Shown: positions 6,236 through 8,561 of the stretch, one piece after another
How positions within the stretch are numbered: position 1 is the first letter of the stretch
Layout: each line of letters begins with the position of its first letter
NCBI GenBank assembly: GCA_943325355.2
Contig: CALPPA020000067.1
Coordinates: 1-8,561 of the forward strand
Length of the DNA: 8,561 nt
Source: Klebsiella pneumoniae
GTDB taxonomy: Bacteria; Bacteroidota; Bacteroidia; Flavobacteriales; Flavobacteriaceae
Direction: 5' to 3'
The notes under the pieces: model-generated
Databases searched by the model: none
What the model was told of the DNA's origin: nothing
The model's input: only the letters and a program-made list of their open reading frames with translations
Program-made: the position numbers and the translations under genes

Positions 6236-6244
6236 AAGAAAAAA

Positions 6245-7108
6245 ATGGAAACAAAAGACCTCTTAAAAAAAGTACGAAAAATAGAAATCAAAACCCGAAG
6301 ATTGAGCGATCACATCTTTTCGGGGGAATATCATACGTCGTTCAAAGGACGTGGAATGACTTTTAGCGAAGTGCGTCCGTATCAATATGGTGACGATATT
6401 CGTGCGATTGACTGGAATGTGACGGCTCGTTACAATGAAGCACACGTCAAGGTTTTCGAAGAAGAACGCGAATTGACGATGATGCTTATGGTGGATATTT
6501 CGGGTTCGGAAAGTTTTGGTTCAAAAAGCCAATTCAAAAAAGACATCGTGACTGAAATCGCAGCTACAATGGCATTTTCAGCAACACAAAATAATGACAA
6601 GATTGGTTTGATTTTGTTTTCGGACCAAATAGAATTATACATTCCACCAAAAAAAGGACGTTCTCACGTTTTGAGAATCATTCGAGAATTGATAGAATTC
6701 GAGCCTAAAAGCAACAAAACGGATATTGCTCAAGCCTTAAAATTCTTATCAAGCACTCAAAAAAAGAAAGCAATTGTGTTTGTAATTTCTGATTTCATTT
6801 CTGAAGATTACGAACATACTTTGAAAATTGCTTCCAAAAAACACGATATTACGGGTATTCGAGTGTATGATATTCGCGAAGAAAAAATGCCAAATCTAGG
6901 AATGGTTTCAATGCTTGACGCCGAAACCGGCGAAACACAGTTGATTAATACGGGTTCAAAATCGGTGCGAATCAATTATGAAAAATACTATCAAGAAAAA
7001 GTGAAATATTTCAAGGAAACTTTCAGTAAATCAGGCGCAGGAGTTGTAAATACAAGAGTTGACGAAAGTTATGTAACGAAATTATTAGGGTATTTTAAAT
7101 CCCGTTAA
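6245..7108 (+). CDS. DUF58 / vWA-like protein of the Bat cluster
   Basis: A 287-residue protein with no signal peptide or membrane segment. Residues 20-75 hold the DUF58 signature: FKGRGMTFSEVRPYQYGDD (33-51), IRAIDWNVTAR (52-62) and KVFEEERE (69-76). A vWA-like fold follows with a MIDAS metal site: D84-I-S86-G-S88, a probable threonine at 159 (NKTDI) and D183 in FVISDF. The protein should bind a divalent metal and protein partners, and is the expected client or partner of MoxR. In Bacteroidota this gene sits between moxR and the bat genes (aerotolerance or envelope stress; the precise role is unsettled). I chose ATG 6245; an in-frame GTG at 6215 would add ten residues encoded by the octamer repeat and is unlikely. 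No clear Shine-Dalgarno, as usual in this phylum. Confidence 0.95.
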   Translation: METKDLLKKVRKIEIKTRRLSDHIFSGEYHTSFKGRGMTFSEVRPYQYGDDIRAIDWNVTARYNEAHVKVFEEERELTMMLMVDISGSESFGSKSQFKKDIVTEIAATMAFSATQNNDKIGLILFSDQIELYIPPKKGRSHVLRIIRELIEFEPKSNKTDIAQALKFLSSTQKKKAIVFVISDFISEDYEHTLKIASKKHDITGIRVYDIREEKMPNLGMVSMLDAETGETQLINTGSKSVRINYEKYYQEKVKYFKETFSKSGAGVVNTRVDESYVTKLLGYFKSR

Positions 7109-7117
7109 ATTAACTAC

Positions 7118-7150
7118 AAACCTGTAAGGTTTTCAAAACCCTATAAGTTT
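7118..7150. repeat. Imperfect 16-bp palindrome between DUF58 and BatD-like genes
   Basis: The arms AAACCTGTAAGGTTTT (7118-7133) and AAAACCCTATAAGTTT (7135-7150) flank one base. Thirteen of 16 positions are Watson-Crick complementary and one more is a G.U pair in RNA. It resembles a degraded copy of the AACCTGACAGGTTTT-type palindromes common between genes in Flavobacterium (recalled, not searched). It occupies most of the 53-bp gap and ends 11 bp before the next ATG. It lacks a T-tract, so it is not an obvious terminator. Confidence 0.7.
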
Positions 7151-7161
7151 AAATTTTATAA

Positions 7162-8561
7162 ATGAAAAAATTATTACTATATTTTCTGTTTTCCACGGCT
7201 GTTTTTGCGCAACAAAAACAAGTGACAACCAGCATTGATACTACCAAAAATAAAATTGGAGCCGAATTCAAACTGACGTTAAAAACCAATGTTGACACTT
7301 TGTCGAATGTGGTTTTTCCGAATTCAAGAAACTTTGGTGCTCTTGAAGTAATCCAGTCTTATCCAATAGATACTATCAGGAAAAACGATCGTTATGAGTT
7401 GATTAAAAAGTATGGGCTGACCCAATTTGATTCTGGAAGATATACAATTCCAAGCATTAAAATCCTGATTAATAACAAAGCATTTTTAACTGATTCAATA
7501 AAAGTTGAGGTGGCAAACGTACAAGTTGACACGTTAAAACAAAAAATGTACGACATCAAGGATATTGTTAAAGCAAATGAGGGAATTGGTGATTGGTGGA
7601 AATATCTTTTGGCTTTAGTATTGATTGGTGGTCTTGGAGCATTGGTTTATTGGTACTTTAAAATACGACAAAAGGAGAAAACAGAAGAAGTAATTTATAA
7701 AACGCCAATAGAAAAAGCGACTACTTTGCTTAACAATTTGGAAAAGAAGGAACTTTGGCAACAGGGCGAAGTCAAAGCGTATTATAGCGAATTGACGGAC
7801 ATTGTCAGGAATTACATTGAAGAAGCAATTGAAATTCCGGCTATGGAAAGCACCACTTCGGAACTGATTGAAGGACTTAAAGTAGCTTCACAGAAAAAGA
7901 AAATGAAGCTTTCAAAAGAAACAATTGAGAATTTGTTTGTTGTTTTAAAACAAGCCGATTTAGTGAAATTTGCCAAATCAAAACCACTAGATTTCGAAAT
8001 TACAGAAGATAGAAAGAAAATAGAAAAAGCGATAGTTACTTTAGACAAAGCCATTCCTGTAGTAGTTGAGGCAGAAGATGATATTTTGTTAAACGAAATG
8101 CAGCGTCAAGAACAATTGAAAAAAGAATTTCTAAAACAAAAGAAAAAACGTATTGTAACAGCTGTGGTTTCTGTGTTTCTGTTGTTTTTTGTAGTAACAT
8201 CTTTTTTTGTTGTTACAAAAGGTTTTGATTATGTAATAGATAATATCTTCGGAAATTCATCAAAAGAATTGTTAGAAGGCGAATGGGTAAAAAGCGAATA
8301 CGGAAGTCCTATTTTAAGAATTAATACTCCGAAAGTTCTAGTAAGAACTGACTTAAAAAAGATTCTTCCCAAAAACGGCACTGCATTGATAAAAGATATG
8401 CAGTCCTTTACTTTTGGGAGCTTTAATGATAATTTTTATATTATGGTTTCGACTTTGCATTACAAAGAAGAGACTAAAATTGATTTGGCAAAATCATTGG
8501 ATGCAGCATTACAATCACTAGAAGCTCAAGGAGCACAAAATATGATTGTCAAACAAGAAGA
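7162..8561 (+). CDS. BatD-like membrane protein with two TM segments, 3' end missing
   Basis: The frame is open from ATG 7162 to the window end (466 codons, no stop). A signal peptide occupies residues 1-16 (MKKLLLYFLFSTAVFA, next QQK). Residues 20-130 look like the periplasmic immunoglobulin-like domain of BatD (SIDTTKNKIGAEFKLTL, then the FDSGRYTIPSIKI motif). TM1 is about 148-166, preceded by DWWKY. Residues 175-320 form a cytoplasmic, charged, helical domain (KAYYSELTDIVRNYIEEA, about 214-231; KQADLVKFAKSKP, about 274-286). A basic KKKR precedes TM2 (331-351). A second extracytoplasmic domain of more than 110 residues then begins (LEGEWVKSEYGSPILRIN...). Position after moxR and DUF58 supports a Bat-complex role, probably presenting envelope signals to the cytoplasmic partners; this is inference. 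True BatD is usually encoded further downstream, so this may be a related protein. Confidence 0.85.
   Translation, partial: MKKLLLYFLFSTAVFAQQKQVTTSIDTTKNKIGAEFKLTLKTNVDTLSNVVFPNSRNFGALEVIQSYPIDTIRKNDRYELIKKYGLTQFDSGRYTIPSIKILINNKAFLTDSIKVEVANVQVDTLKQKMYDIKDIVKANEGIGDWWKYLLALVLIGGLGALVYWYFKIRQKEKTEEVIYKTPIEKATTLLNNLEKKELWQQGEVKAYYSELTDIVRNYIEEAIEIPAMESTTSELIEGLKVASQKKKMKLSKETIENLFVVLKQADLVKFAKSKPLDFEITEDRKKIEKAIVTLDKAIPVVVEAEDDILLNEMQRQEQLKKEFLKQKKKRIVTAVVSVFLLFFVVTSFFVVTKGFDYVIDNIFGNSSKELLEGEWVKSEYGSPILRINTPKVLVRTDLKKILPKNGTALIKDMQSFTFGSFNDNFYIMVSTLHYKEETKIDLAKSLDAALQSLEAQGAQNMIVKQE

Noticed and set aside
6215..6244. GTG-initiated N-terminal extension of the DUF58 gene by ten residues
   Set aside because: The extension is encoded by the TTTGYGNN repeat and is unlike DUF58 N-termini; the ATG at 6245 begins a normal METKDLLKK helix.
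7812..8054. 80-residue minus-strand open frame
   Set aside because: It lies wholly inside the BatD-like gene and its hydrophobic serine- and phenylalanine-rich product is typical of an antisense shadow.

Overview
The window looks like chromosomal DNA from a member of the Flavobacteriaceae, most likely Flavobacterium or a close relative. Evidence for this is the low GC content, AT-rich gaps, start codons without Shine-Dalgarno sequences, TAnnTTTG-type promoter boxes, and protein families typical of Bacteroidota (a MoxR/DUF58/Bat cluster, a small MKK-initiated beta-barrel protein). It holds eight protein-coding genes, two of them cut by the window edges. I found no tRNA, rRNA, insertion sequence or CRISPR array.

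Left part (1-1226): the 3' end of an ALDH7-type (antiquitin/AmaB-like) aldehyde dehydrogenase on the plus strand. It converges on a small secreted beta-barrel protein on the minus strand, with a short terminator-like hairpin between them.

Middle part (1227-4927): a same-strand (minus) run. In transcription order it is a YdhF-like aldo/keto reductase, a YdfG-like short-chain dehydrogenase, a Schlafen/AlbA_2-domain protein with a GTG start, and a PP2A/ApaH-type metallophosphoesterase; the beta-barrel gene follows. The two oxidoreductases plausibly act together on small carbonyl or hydroxy compounds. The others show no evident shared pathway. Gaps are 45-117 bp and several contain palindromes or short tandem repeats.

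Right part (4928-8561): a 211-bp divergent spacer leads into a plus-strand cluster of moxR, a DUF58/vWA-like gene and a two-TM BatD-like gene that runs off the end. This is the front of the Bacteroidota Bat ('aerotolerance') cluster. A cytoplasmic MoxR ATPase is thought to remodel vWA-domain partners working with membrane Bat proteins; batA, batB and batC would be expected just beyond the window.

The most notable unexplained feature is the build-up of small, distinct repeat modules in the spacers: CAGTNNN heptads, GANTTAN-type heptads, TTTGYGNN octads and ATTTNNN heptads, plus two imperfect long palindromes. They crowd both intercistronic gaps of the moxR cluster and two gaps of the minus-strand run. 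I see no clear new defence or mobile system. The AlbA_2 protein, with a plausible acidic nuclease triad, and the extended BatD-like protein are the genes most worth a closer look.
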